Position numbers and translations under genes: made by a program
Shown here: in pieces, positions 18,808 to 26,441 of the stretch
How the letters are laid out: every line of letters starts with the position of its first letter
Numbering within the stretch: position 1 is the stretch's first letter
The notes under the pieces: generated by a model
Told to the model about the DNA's origin: nothing
Database searches by the model: none
The model's input: the letters and a program-made list of their open reading frames with translations, nothing else
Assembly: GCA_038210375.1 (NCBI GenBank)
Contig: JBBQWT010000031.1
Location: forward strand, 1 to 34,083
Direction: 5' to 3'
Source of the DNA: JBBQWT01 sp038210375
GTDB lineage: Bacteria > Acidobacteriota > Terriglobia > Terriglobales > Acidobacteriaceae
DNA length: 34,083 nucleotides

Positions 18808-19260
18808 TCACCGCGCTTGGCGCCAACGTGTCCCCGGCTTTTTCAGATAATGCCGGAATACGTATCCCCATGGGATAACCAGAAGGAAGACCACGGGGGC
18901 CAACGCAATCGCTTTGAAATCCTCTTTGAATACCGGCGTGTTCACGCCAGCTCGCCATTGCGGCAGTCCGTAGTCGACGACCCAGATAGTCTTCCACGCC
19001 AATTCGAATAGAAGAATCGGAAGCATCTGCAGCGGGTAGCGAAGCCCGAAACAGGCAAGCACCAGCATTCCGGCGAGCATGCTCGGGATGACGCCTCGCG
19101 CCGTCGGCTCATGGCTTATCAACTGCGGCAGAAAAACGATGCCGCCTCCGACGACTAGCACTAGGTACATGGCACGCAAGACGTAGAGCCGAGAGAGAGA
19201 TACTTCGCTCTCGACCGGGGCCGGAGCGGCTGGTGAAACAGGGGCAGCAGTCGAAGTCAT
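18808..19260 (-). CDS. Four-helix membrane protein of the DUF2975/XRE operon
   Basis: The ATG at 19260 is chosen over the TTG at 19266 because GGAGA sits six bases upstream of the ATG; the product is 150 residues. An Ala/Pro-rich N-terminus is followed by four hydrophobic stretches (YLVLVVGGGIVFLPQL, MLAGMLVLACFG, LPILLFELAWKTIWVV, VVFLLVIPWGYVF) and a basic tail. It starts two bases after the stop of the XRE regulator gene, so the two are surely co-translated. Function unknown. By position it may be a membrane partner or target of the regulator. Confidence 0.75.
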   Translation of the reverse strand: MTSTAAPVSPAAPAPVESEVSLSRLYVLRAMYLVLVVGGGIVFLPQLISHEPTARGVIPSMLAGMLVLACFGLRYPLQMLPILLFELAWKTIWVVDYGLPQWRAGVNTPVFKEDFKAIALAPVVFLLVIPWGYVFRHYLKKPGTRWRQAR

Positions 19261-19262
19261 GT

Positions 19263-19520
19263 TCAATCTCCATTCTCATCAAGGGGCGCGGACGGCCGGC
19301 GCTCCGTCGCGCCGGAATCGAGTCGGGACTCGAGGAGGTCGCCCGGTTGGCAGCCGAGCACGCCGCAGATTGCCTCGAGCGTAGAAAAGCGGATGGCCCG
19401 CGCCTTACCCGTCTTCAAGATCGACAGGTTGGCGAGCGTGATGTTGATGCGCGTAGCGAGCTCCGTCAGCGTCATGCGTCGGTCGTGCAGCAGGTCATCG
19501 AGTTTCACGACAATGGCCAT
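19263..19520 (-). CDS. Small XRE-type helix-turn-helix regulator
   Basis: An 85-residue Cro/C1-type protein of the YozG-like group. The helix-turn-helix lies about residues 16-48 (TLTELATRINITLANLS, then ILKTGKARAIRFSTLEAI), followed by the hallmark CGVLGCQPGDLLE. Its ATG overlaps the TGA of the upstream DUF2975 gene by one base. Pairing of such short XRE proteins with DUF2975 membrane proteins is a recurring gene arrangement. The regulator is expected to bind its own promoter, and repeat-rich DNA lies upstream of the operon. What signal it senses is unknown. It contains only the DNA-binding domain, so sensing may come from the membrane partner. Confidence 0.85.
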   Translation of the reverse strand: MAIVVKLDDLLHDRRMTLTELATRINITLANLSILKTGKARAIRFSTLEAICGVLGCQPGDLLESRLDSGATERRPSAPLDENGD

Positions 19521-20038
19521 CAGACGGTGCCTTCAAGGTCCTCGCGCATGCGCGTCCCTTCCAGGAACACCTGCGCCAGCACGAACAGCATCAGGATGGC
19601 GAGCCAGCCGGTGATGTGGAAATTACTGTTGATGTGCAATGGCACGGCTTTAGTTGAGACCGCGGACGCAATCGCGACGACGCAGACGTGCATCACCTCA
19701 AGGCCGACCATCGCCCAGGCAATTGTCCGTAGACGCCCGGCATTGTCCATGGTGAACGCTTTGCCTGTGCGCACCGATTCGACAATCCTCAACAGCTGGC
19801 TGAACACGACGTAGCCGATCGGGGTGCCTGCGATGCCGATCACCATAATGGCGCGCATCCCGGCAACAATGCTCTCGTGACCGGTGATCGGGCCGACGCC
19901 GAGCGCTCGCCACATCCAACCCTCGGTTGCGAAGCTCATTGCCAACATCCCGAAGACCAGCGCACCGAAAATCCAATTGAGGACGACCAGGATTCGCAAA
20001 GTGACCCGGGTCACCGGTAGCGCTGTTGAATTTTTCAT
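19520..20038 (-). CDS. DUF2975-family membrane protein
   Basis: The product is 172 residues from the ATG at 20038, which gives the usual N-terminus (MKNSTALPVTRVTLRILVV). Upstream in-frame ATGs at 20059 and 20077 would only add hydrophobic residues and fall inside the predicted promoter transcript start. Four hydrophobic segments are visible (about residues 12-34, 58-80, 105-130, 140-160) with the family-like centre QLLRIVESVRTGKAFTMDNAGRLRTIAW. The DUF2975 family has no settled function. It is the first gene of a tight operon followed by the XRE regulator with a one-base overlap. Confidence 0.85.
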   Translation of the reverse strand: MKNSTALPVTRVTLRILVVLNWIFGALVFGMLAMSFATEGWMWRALGVGPITGHESIVAGMRAIMVIGIAGTPIGYVVFSQLLRIVESVRTGKAFTMDNAGRLRTIAWAMVGLEVMHVCVVAIASAVSTKAVPLHINSNFHITGWLAILMLFVLAQVFLEGTRMREDLEGTV

Positions 20039-20068
20039 TGCCGGTTCCAAAATAATCATTATTGAAAA

Positions 20069-20097
20069 ACAATACATGATTTATTGTTTATCGGCAA
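20069..20097 (-). promoter_or_regulatory. Predicted promoter of the DUF2975/XRE operon
   Basis: On the minus strand, TTGCCG (20097-20092) and TATTGT (20074-20069) are separated by 17 bases, each matching four of six consensus positions. The region is far more AT-rich than its surroundings. A start near 20062 would leave a leader of about 24 bases before the ATG at 20038. Confidence 0.5.
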
Positions 20098-20123
20098 CTT
20101 ATTTATTGAAAAGTGATAAACAA
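20079..20123. promoter_or_regulatory. Direct and inverted repeats, candidate XRE operator
   Basis: ATTTATTG occurs at 20079-20086 and 20101-20108, exactly 22 bases apart (two helical turns). TTGTTTATC at 20084-20092 and GATAAACAA at 20115-20123 form a 9-base inverted repeat. Both bracket the predicted -35 element. An autoregulatory operator for the XRE protein is a reasonable inference. Confidence 0.45.
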
Positions 20124-20217
20124 AGCGCATTTCTCGACCCACTGTCGATTTCGGGTTTGAGCAGCTTGTTTGAGGAGGAGTCTTGCCGGGAATTCGCGAT
20201 AAGGACGTCTGGGCAGT

Positions 20218-20630
20218 CTAGAAGCAGGGGCCGACGGATACTCCGACGCTCGGTGTGTATGCAGTTGGGAGGAATTGCTGCCGGTGGACTTCTGGGTGTC
20301 GCGGGAATCTCGCTGGGCGCGGGACGACCCAGGCCGCCCAGCCAAGAATCGCGGCGACTACCGCGGAGAGCACCATGGGCGCCGGACCAAAATACAATAA
20401 CTCAATACCACGCCTGGCAGCTGCACCACGAAGAAGACCCATCCCAAAGCTGCGATGGCGCCAGGAGCGGTCCGACCAACGCCGCAAGGTACCTAAGCAG
20501 AAACGCCGAGAATAGCATCGCGACACTGTGGCGGATAAGCCCAAGCCGCGATAGAAGTCGCCATAACTATTTGCCTGGCGCCAAACCGGGCCAGGCCAGC
20601 TATCAGGAACGGTGACGCCATGTGCGCCGA
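20218..20630 (-). pseudogene. Multiply frameshifted membrane-protein remnant
   Basis: Reading the minus strand, recognisable membrane-protein segments appear in order but in changing frames: MASPFLIAGLARFG (from 20621), then YGDFYRGLGLSATVS, then AMLFSAFLLRYLAALVGPLL, then AIAALGWVFFVVQLPGVVLSY, then YFGPAPMVLSAVVAAILGWAAW. At least three indels are needed to join them. The order and spacing fit a small four-helix protein of about 130 residues with a DFYxGxGL motif, a type seen in other bacteria but without a known function. No intact frame exceeds 108 codons. The rest of the 20039-20665 gap, apart from the operon promoter, shows nothing further. Confidence 0.55.
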
Positions 20631-20665
20631 AATGACTCTCTCCTACATTGCAAGCCTGGCGACCA

Positions 20666-21742
20666 CTACTTCTGTGATTGCCTCAGCAATGCCGTGAGAT
20701 CGTCTTTCCATAGTGATGCCACCGTGTGACTCCCGTGGCCTCGGGTCTTGTCGCTATACGGAATCACCACCGCCCGGCCCCGCGCGACCCGCTTGATTTC
20801 ACGCTCGAGGATCCCCAGTTCCGGCGGGTTGATCAGGTCATCCGCCGAATTTATGGCAAGCAATGGCGCCCGAATCTTCCCCAGCGCGGGTCCGGGATCG
20901 TAATCGCGTGATGCTTCCAGTGCATAAAGCACGTCGTTGGCGTCTCCACTCTTCATGGATGCGGCCACATATTTGTCCAGGGCCTCATCTGCTTTCGCGA
21001 GGGTGGGCGCTTCGATCTGCCGCAGGCTGGGGTTGCTGCTCATCAGCCACAGCATCTCGGCGCCGGTGCGCAAACTGGGCGGCTGAACCGAATAGTTTCC
21101 TTCGCGCCACGCGGGGTCGTTGCGGATGGCGTCAATGATGACGCGCCTCCAGGCCCGATTGCGGCCCGAGATCTGCGTAGGCACGCTGGCCAGCGGCATC
21201 AGCGCATCCATGTAGTCCGGATGCAGTTCGCCCCATAACCAGGTGTGCATCCCGCCCATCGATGTGCCCATGACCAGCCGCGCATGGTTCACCTTGAGCC
21301 CCTGGGTGAGCAGTCGAAACTGCGCTTCCACCATGTCGCGATACCCATAATGGGGGAAGCCTGCGCGCATGCCGTCGCTCGGCTTGCTGGATCTGCCGTG
21401 TCCGATGCCATCCGGCAGCACGATGAAAAACTTCCTGGCATCAAGCGGCTGGCCTTCGCCGAACAGTTCGCCGGCGAATTCCGGCCGGATAAATTGTTCG
21501 CCGCTGCCCGTCGTCCCGTGCATGATGAGGACCGCGTTGCGCGTTGTCCCGTTTGCATCTCTTTCGGGCTTTCCCAGGGTTCGATAATGGATTTTCAAGT
21601 CAGGCAGGGTCTCGCCGGAAGCAAATTTGAAATCTCGCAAGACATAGTCGCCTTCAGCCGGCGCCGGATAGGCGGCCGCACTCAGGCCGCTGGGAAGCGC
21701 CACCAGCAGGGCTGCTGTGAGTGCTTTGCTCGCAAACTTCAT
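20666..21742 (-). CDS. Exported alpha/beta hydrolase, homoserine acetyltransferase-like
   Basis: The ATG at 21742 (358 residues) is preferred because it has GAGG nine bases upstream and opens directly into a signal peptide (KFASKALTAALLVALPSGLSAAA); the ATG at 21757 has no ribosome site. The fold follows the MetX-like family: RDFKFASGETLPDLKIHYRTLG strand region, the oxyanion area HGTTGSG, nucleophile elbow GTSMGG with Ser at about residue 161, acid in NSADDLINPP (about 301-302) and His in GHGSHT (about 339). Homoserine acetyltransferases are cytoplasmic, so an exported relative probably acts on another ester or acyl substrate in the periplasm. The gene stands alone and convergent with nothing intact; the substrate is unknown. 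Confidence 0.85.
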   Translation of the reverse strand: MKFASKALTAALLVALPSGLSAAAYPAPAEGDYVLRDFKFASGETLPDLKIHYRTLGKPERDANGTTRNAVLIMHGTTGSGEQFIRPEFAGELFGEGQPLDARKFFIVLPDGIGHGRSSKPSDGMRAGFPHYGYRDMVEAQFRLLTQGLKVNHARLVMGTSMGGMHTWLWGELHPDYMDALMPLASVPTQISGRNRAWRRVIIDAIRNDPAWREGNYSVQPPSLRTGAEMLWLMSSNPSLRQIEAPTLAKADEALDKYVAASMKSGDANDVLYALEASRDYDPGPALGKIRAPLLAINSADDLINPPELGILEREIKRVARGRAVVIPYSDKTRGHGSHTVASLWKDDLTALLRQSQK

Positions 21743-21894
21743 TGGGTCGAACCTCATAGAGAGATGATAAGGCCATCAAGCGCGCGAGAATCGATTTTCA
21801 CTCGTTACCCAACACTTTTCCGTGGTTCGCATCTAAGCCTCCAGTAATCAACAAAAATCGTCCTGGTGACGGAATAAAAGGTTAACGAAAAAAT

Positions 21895-22860
21895 ATGATT
21901 TCCAGATTGCGCCTGCTGATCCTCCTCGTATTGGTTTCGCTCACCCTGCCCTTCGCCTATGGTCAGGCGCCCACTCCTTTCAAGAACGTCTTCTGGCAGC
22001 CCAACAACCTGCAGCAAGGCTCCGTGGTGTTTTTCACCGTGGAACTTGACAGCGCGCCCTCGCGAGTGTCAGGCACTTTGCTGGGCAAGCAGATTTCATT
22101 CTTCAAGACCGATAATCCCAGTATCTGGTATGCGCTCGCCGGCATCGATATGAACACCGAGCCGGGAACATACCCTATGGCAATCACGGCGCTTACTCCC
22201 GGGCACCGTCCGGCGCGCACCGTGAAGAAAGTGGAAGTGGGGGCGGCCAACTTCAAGACCAGCTCCATCCAGGTGCCGGAGAACTTTGTGAACCCCGACG
22301 CAGCCGCCAGGAGGCAGATAGCTCAAGACCAGATTTTCAAGAACAAGGCCTTCAGCCACATCAGCACGGCGCCGCAATGGTCGGGCAACTTTACCAAGCC
22401 GGTGGCAGCGCCAGCCACTGACTCATTTGGAATGACCCGGCTTTATAACGAAGAAATGACCAAGCAGCATCGCGGAACCGATTTTCCGGTCAAGGAAAGC
22501 GCGCCTATTTCCGCTTCCAACTCCGGAACAGTTGTTCTAGCTCGCGAGCTGTTTTATGAAGGCAACTGCGTCATGATCGATCACGGGCAGCACTTTCTGA
22601 CCATCTACATGCACCTCTCGCAGATCAACGTGAAAGAAGGCGACAAAGTGGATAAGGATCAGGTACTGGGCCTCTCCGGCGCCACAGGGCGAGTCACCGG
22701 CCCTCATCTTCATATGGGAGTGCGCTGGGAAGGCGCATACCTGGACCCCACCAAGCTGCTTGCCCTGACCCTGCCCGTAGTCCCCGCAATTTCTCCTGAG
22801 GCTGATCAGACCCCGCAGCCGCCGACTCGGCATAAGCGGGCCCGCCGCCGCAGGCGCTGA
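21895..22860 (+). CDS. M23-family metallopeptidase (LytM-like), exported
   Basis: A 321-residue protein with a signal peptide (residues 1-23, ending AYGQ). The N-terminal part to about residue 165 is an Ig-like region of the type that precedes the enzyme domain in many M23 proteins. The catalytic domain has the zinc ligands His192 and Asp196 (HRGTD), His240 in YMHL, and the HxH pair His271/His273 in GPHLHMG. All key residues are present, so it is probably an active peptidoglycan endopeptidase in the periplasm. The extreme C-terminus is very basic (RHKRARRRRR), perhaps binding wall or membrane polymers. It is divergent from the hydrolase gene. Confidence 0.93.
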   Translation: MISRLRLLILLVLVSLTLPFAYGQAPTPFKNVFWQPNNLQQGSVVFFTVELDSAPSRVSGTLLGKQISFFKTDNPSIWYALAGIDMNTEPGTYPMAITALTPGHRPARTVKKVEVGAANFKTSSIQVPENFVNPDAAARRQIAQDQIFKNKAFSHISTAPQWSGNFTKPVAAPATDSFGMTRLYNEEMTKQHRGTDFPVKESAPISASNSGTVVLARELFYEGNCVMIDHGQHFLTIYMHLSQINVKEGDKVDKDQVLGLSGATGRVTGPHLHMGVRWEGAYLDPTKLLALTLPVVPAISPEADQTPQPPTRHKRARRRRR

Positions 22861-22861
22861 G

Positions 22862-22924
22862 CTAGCGGGCCGGTGAGCGCTGCGCGTGGCGTCTCACACC
22901 ATTCCGCGCTCAACCGGCAGCTAG
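22862..22924. repeat. Long imperfect inverted repeat after the M23 gene
   Basis: The arms 22862-22880 and 22906-22924 pair as CTAGC/GCTAG, CCGGT/ACCGG and GAGCGC/GCGCTC, with small internal bulges and a 25-base loop. It begins two bases after the peptidase stop. There is no T-tract. It could act as a transcript-end hairpin in either direction or be a mobile repeat of the REP type. Confidence 0.55.
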
Positions 22925-22988
22925 AACAGTGAAATTCCTCGTACTGTAAATTGAACGAAACTGGGGGCAGCTCCCCGGGAAGATTCAG

Positions 22989-23510
22989 CTACCTTCCAGG
23001 GCGACTATCCTGAGCAGCTGCATATCGTATTTGCTCGATCGCTTCCCGGGCTTCCTGGGCCACTGATGCCCCATATGAGTTGGTTACGATTGGATCTCGA
23101 GTTAACCTCTCCAATTGCGGTATGTCATCGGGCTTACCAACGGTTCTCAAAGCGAAGGCGCACGAGAACCTGACGTCTGCATTGCCATCTGAGAGGGTTC
23201 TAACTAGCACTTCTCTTGCTCTCAAATCGGAGAGATAACCAAGTGCCTCAGCTGCGTGATCTCTCAACGCAGGTGCCTCTGACCGATTGTCTAAAATCCG
23301 AATCAATGGCTCCAAGGCGGCCAAACTTCTCAAAAACCCTAGAGTCCACGCCGCTGCGACTCTTCGGTCGACTTCGAGGGAGGTTTCCATAAGCTCAAGC
23401 AATTTCGGCACGACCTTAAGATCCGCCCGTTTAACAATTACCTTAGCAGCTTCCCACATTTCTACCTTGTCGCCGCCTTTCATCCGCTCAAATGCGCTGC
23501 TTTTTTTCAT
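22989..23510 (-). CDS. HEAT-repeat protein
   Basis: A 173-residue protein from the ATG at 23510, supported by GGAG five bases upstream; an earlier ATG would add eleven residues with no ribosome site. Helical repeats of about 30 residues are visible (VVPKLLELMETS..VDRRVAAAWTLGFL, ALEPLIRILDNRS, ALRDHAAEALGYL, AREVLVRTLSDGNADVRFSCAFALRTVG, IPQLERLTRD). HEAT/PBS-lyase type repeats bind other proteins; the partner is unknown. There is no signal peptide, so it is cytoplasmic. It may be an immunity-like or scaffolding accessory gene, but neighbours do not settle this. Confidence 0.8.
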   Translation of the reverse strand: MKKSSAFERMKGGDKVEMWEAAKVIVKRADLKVVPKLLELMETSLEVDRRVAAAWTLGFLRSLAALEPLIRILDNRSEAPALRDHAAEALGYLSDLRAREVLVRTLSDGNADVRFSCAFALRTVGKPDDIPQLERLTRDPIVTNSYGASVAQEAREAIEQIRYAAAQDSRPGR

Positions 23511-23676
23511 TTCTACTCCGCGCCGTTCCCCACAACATGACAATGGTTTGCCCAGAAGCCCTGGATCGTCTGGTTACGCGTACTCTGGCCTGCTTATTCA
23601 ATAGGTTTTACGTAGTTGGCTTCGATCCCCTCGAGAGATCGTTTCACGAGCCCTTTTAAGACCAGTACCTAAAACC

Positions 23677-24279
23677 TCACCTCTTGATTTTCTCGCAGTA
23701 GTCCTCAGGGTCTGATGACTTTGGTTTTCGAAGCGATCTTCGGGAAGCTTTCCCCGCGAGGGATAGCAAGTAACGCCGGCAGAAGCCCTTTCCTCCGCCG
23801 TGACCCCAAACCAGGAGTTCTACCTTCTTGTCAGATCGCCACCGGATTACAGACACATAGAAATGGTCAGTTTCAGGAAGCTCTCGATCGTGTTCTGACA
23901 GGCCGCGGTCTAGCTGTTCTTGCAAATCAATTGGCGACTCGTTCTTGTCAATCGAGTACACCAGGTTCTCCGTGTGGTCGCTTCCGGCATAGTCACTGAT
24001 GGCAACGTAATGGCTGTCGAGCGACCAAAGTGCGGTAGCATACCGCGGGTACGGATGCAGGGTGCGACGAGAGCCGGTCTTGACATCCCGCAGCACCAAA
24101 GTATTGCGGTGGGCATCCGTTGCACAAACTACATCATCAACTCTGTAGCGGTGGTTTGGGGAGGTTACAGATGGCTCTGCACGGCGCAGGCTCGGCACGC
24201 AGTCCTCGGCCCAACTGCCGAATGCGGTGGTTATGAGAAACATAAAAACAATGTATTCAGCGGGGACATGTCTTCTCAT
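23677..24279 (-). CDS. Secreted protein of unknown function, WD40/TolB-like strands
   Basis: The ATG at 24279 (200 residues) overlaps the stop of the upstream membrane gene as ATGA and begins a signal peptide (RRHVPAEYIVFMFLITTAFGSWAE). The mature part has a propeller-blade-like stretch (ALWSLDSHYVAISDYAG) and a Cys pair (Cys27 and a C-terminal Cys in DPEDYCEK), with a basic C-terminus. I do not recognise a family. The overlap says it is co-translated with the four-helix protein upstream. The sequence appears less GC-rich than the housekeeping genes, hinting at a different origin. Confidence 0.6.
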   Translation of the reverse strand: MRRHVPAEYIVFMFLITTAFGSWAEDCVPSLRRAEPSVTSPNHRYRVDDVVCATDAHRNTLVLRDVKTGSRRTLHPYPRYATALWSLDSHYVAISDYAGSDHTENLVYSIDKNESPIDLQEQLDRGLSEHDRELPETDHFYVSVIRWRSDKKVELLVWGHGGGKGFCRRYLLSLAGKASRRSLRKPKSSDPEDYCEKIKR

Positions 24280-24683
24280 AAATTGATCCGGACTGATAGC
24301 GCAGCCACGATGATCCTCAATAAGAATGTAGCGAGCCCTATCGTTCCAAAGAACTTTAGCGATGCGATTACTGCATTTGTCCAATCAGCGGGCACATCCT
24401 TCAGAATTCCCGGATGAATTGAAAGTCCCAACAAAGTTAGCCCCCCCGACACGATGACTGCAACCAAAACGTTTGTTTTCAAGGCCCCTCGTACTCCATA
24501 TCGCAAAGCTGAGGAGATCACAGCTTGTGATAATGCAGCCAAGGCAACGTACAGCCCTATCAGGAGTGCCTTCATGCTCGCGTTGGCTAAGATTAAAGTC
24601 CTGCCCTGTGTCCAGAAGTAGGTTTCCACCACGAGCAGCAATAAGACCGCTGTCACAACCTCGTAGATGTAGGCTTTTTTCAT
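24276..24683 (-). CDS. Four-helix membrane protein, coupled to the secreted protein
   Basis: A 135-residue protein with four predicted transmembrane helices (about residues 7-26, 38-58, 70-90, 108-128) and short polar ends. No family recognised and no catalytic motif. The stop TGA overlaps the ATG of the following secreted-protein gene, so the two probably work together in the envelope. No clear ribosome site precedes the ATG at 24683, so expression may be low or start differently. Confidence 0.6.
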   Translation of the reverse strand: MKKAYIYEVVTAVLLLLVVETYFWTQGRTLILANASMKALLIGLYVALAALSQAVISSALRYGVRGALKTNVLVAVIVSGGLTLLGLSIHPGILKDVPADWTNAVIASLKFFGTIGLATFLLRIIVAALSVRINL

Positions 24684-24847
24684 AGGGTCGGGAATTCGCT
24701 CCGCGCTTACTCTCGCCCGACAAACAATTGTTAAACAGTGAGATTACAGTTGAATTAAAGATACCAGCGACATCAGGTCATTTAAACAAAGACTGGTACT
24801 TGTACCTTAGGGGAAGGTCATGTGCTGACAACCTTCATCGAACCACG

Positions 24848-24875
24848 TTGACAAAAAATCCTGACCAGCTAGAAT
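24848..24875 (+). promoter_or_regulatory. Near-consensus promoter of purC
   Basis: TTGACA (24848-24853) and TAGAAT (24870-24875) are separated by 16 bases, matching the sigma-70 consensus at eleven of twelve positions. The expected start near 24882 leaves about 33 bases before the GTG at 24915. No riboswitch-like fold was seen. Confidence 0.7.
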
Positions 24876-24914
24876 ACGCGTCTGTTTCTTCGCGCATCAA
24901 CGGACTTCCTTTCA

Positions 24915-25817
24915 GTGCTTCTAGATAATCCAACCCTGCTCAATACCGATCTCTCTCCTTTGCCTTTGCATGCCCGCGGCAAGGTTCGGGACATTTACGA
25001 TCTCAATGATCGCCTGCTCCTGATCGCGACCGACCGCATCTCCGCATTCGATCATGTGCTCGGCACGGGGATAACCAATAAGGGGCGCGTGCTCACCCAG
25101 CTCTCCTTGTTCTGGTTCGATTATTTGAAAGACGTTGTGCCTAACCACGTGATCACCGCTGATACCCGCCAGTATCCCGAACTTCTCAAGCCCTGGCTGT
25201 CGATGTTGCGCGGCCGCTCCATGATTGTCTCCAAGGCCCAGATCGTTCCGGTGGAGTGTGTGGTACGCGGCTACCTCGCCGGCTCCGGCTGGAAGGACTA
25301 TCAAGCCACCGGAACAGTTTGCGGAATTCAACTCCCCCCGGGATTGAAAGAGAGCGACCAACTCCCGGAACCGATATTTACGCCCGCCATCAAAGCCACC
25401 AGCGGACACGACGAGAATATTCCCTATGCCGAGATGGTGAAGCGGGCCGGCCCCGAGGTGAGCGCCCGGCTGCGGGAATTGAGCCTGAAAATTTATGATG
25501 TGGCGTCGCAATACGCGCGCGAAAAAGGGATTTTGATCGCGGACACCAAATTTGAGTTTGGCGCCACCGCCCACGGGCTGGTGCTGGCCGACGAAGTGCT
25601 TACTCCAGATTCCTCGCGTTTCTGGCCGCTGGCGGGATACCACCCCGGAGGCAGCCAGCCTTCCTTCGACAAGCAGTTCGTGCGGGATTATCTTGAACAA
25701 CTTGGGTGGAACAAGCAGCCGCCCGCGCCCGCGCTCCCCGCCAGCGTGGTGGAACGAACCGGCGAGAAATATGTGGAGGCCTTGAAGCGGCTCACCGGAA
25801 AGGAGCTGCAGAATTGA
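24915..25817 (+). CDS. purC: Phosphoribosylaminoimidazole-succinocarboxamide synthase
   Basis: SAICAR synthetase joins aspartate to CAIR using ATP, an inner step of purine synthesis in the cytoplasm. The 300-residue protein has the family signatures: HARGKVRDIYDL (nucleotide-binding strand near 20-30), ATDRISAFDHVLGTGI, VECVVRGYLAGSGW, the PIFTPAIKATSGHDENI segment and ILIADTKFEFG. Length fits the bacterial and fungal long form. The GTG start is forced: an in-frame stop lies at 24870 and no other start codon occurs before 24915. The ribosome site is weak. CvpA and Fis-type genes follow in the same direction. Confidence 0.97.
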   Translation: MLLDNPTLLNTDLSPLPLHARGKVRDIYDLNDRLLLIATDRISAFDHVLGTGITNKGRVLTQLSLFWFDYLKDVVPNHVITADTRQYPELLKPWLSMLRGRSMIVSKAQIVPVECVVRGYLAGSGWKDYQATGTVCGIQLPPGLKESDQLPEPIFTPAIKATSGHDENIPYAEMVKRAGPEVSARLRELSLKIYDVASQYAREKGILIADTKFEFGATAHGLVLADEVLTPDSSRFWPLAGYHPGGSQPSFDKQFVRDYLEQLGWNKQPPAPALPASVVERTGEKYVEALKRLTGKELQN

Positions 25818-25863
25818 AGCCCGGGCTTCCCAAACTTTGCGTTTCAGACCGCGGCCCATCGCG

Positions 25864-26403
25864 ATGAATAGCGTAGACTGGCTGATTGTCGGGGTTATAG
25901 TTCTATCCGCGGTTTTAGCTGCAGCACAAGGATTTTTTTATGAATTATTTTCGCTGGCGGGCGTGGTTGCAGGGTTTTTGCTGGCGGCATGGGAATATGC
26001 TTCCCTGGCTCCAAAATTTTTACCCTATGTAAAGACCATGGCCTTTGCCGAGGTGGCCTCGTTCCTGGCAATTTTTTTTGGGATCATGATTTTGGCAGGA
26101 GTGTTGGCCCGGTTGACCCGGTGGGCGGTCACCGGAGTTGGATTAAGATGGATGGATCGCCTTCTGGGTGCGGCTTTTGGTTTGGCGCGCGGTCTGCTCA
26201 TTGTGACCGTCGCCATCACCGCGGCCACCGCCTTCGCTCCCGGATCGAAATGGATTGCGGATTCTCAGTTGAGCCGGTATTTTCTGTTGAGCGGCCGCGT
26301 CGCCGTTTGGGTCGCGCCGGCAGCCTTGCGAAAACAGTTCGATGACGGTGTGAGTGTCGTCAGGCAATTGCGTCAAACCGAAGCGCAAACCAGCCGCAAG
26401 TAG
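25864..26403 (+). CDS. CvpA-family membrane protein
   Basis: A 179-residue protein with the CvpA start MNSVDWLIVGVIV and four hydrophobic segments (about 5-24, 28-50, 63-85, 100-125). An ATG at 25837 would add a polar stretch and is less likely. CvpA proteins are inner-membrane proteins linked to colicin V production and envelope homeostasis; the exact job is unknown. It lies 46 bases after purC; in Escherichia coli cvpA is also next to a purine gene (purF), so the association may be more than chance. Confidence 0.85.
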   Translation: MNSVDWLIVGVIVLSAVLAAAQGFFYELFSLAGVVAGFLLAAWEYASLAPKFLPYVKTMAFAEVASFLAIFFGIMILAGVLARLTRWAVTGVGLRWMDRLLGAAFGLARGLLIVTVAITAATAFAPGSKWIADSQLSRYFLLSGRVAVWVAPAALRKQFDDGVSVVRQLRQTEAQTSRK

Positions 26404-26441
26404 GCGCTGGAGCATAACGTACTCGTGACAAGGAGAAGTCA

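Noticed and set aside
19884..20615. Plus-strand 243-codon frame opposite the DUF2975 gene, its promoter and the pseudogene
   Set aside because: It runs through the AT-rich promoter and antisense to a recognised family; composition is not protein-like.
24795..24839. GGTAC/GTACC and GAAGGT/ACCTTC small inverted repeats upstream of purC
   Set aside because: Short stems with a 2-base or a 12-base unstructured loop, upstream of the promoter; no purine riboswitch core was found.
24728..24928. 66-codon frame upstream of purC
   Set aside because: It spans the near-consensus purC promoter, overlaps the purC start and has no ribosome site or family resemblance.
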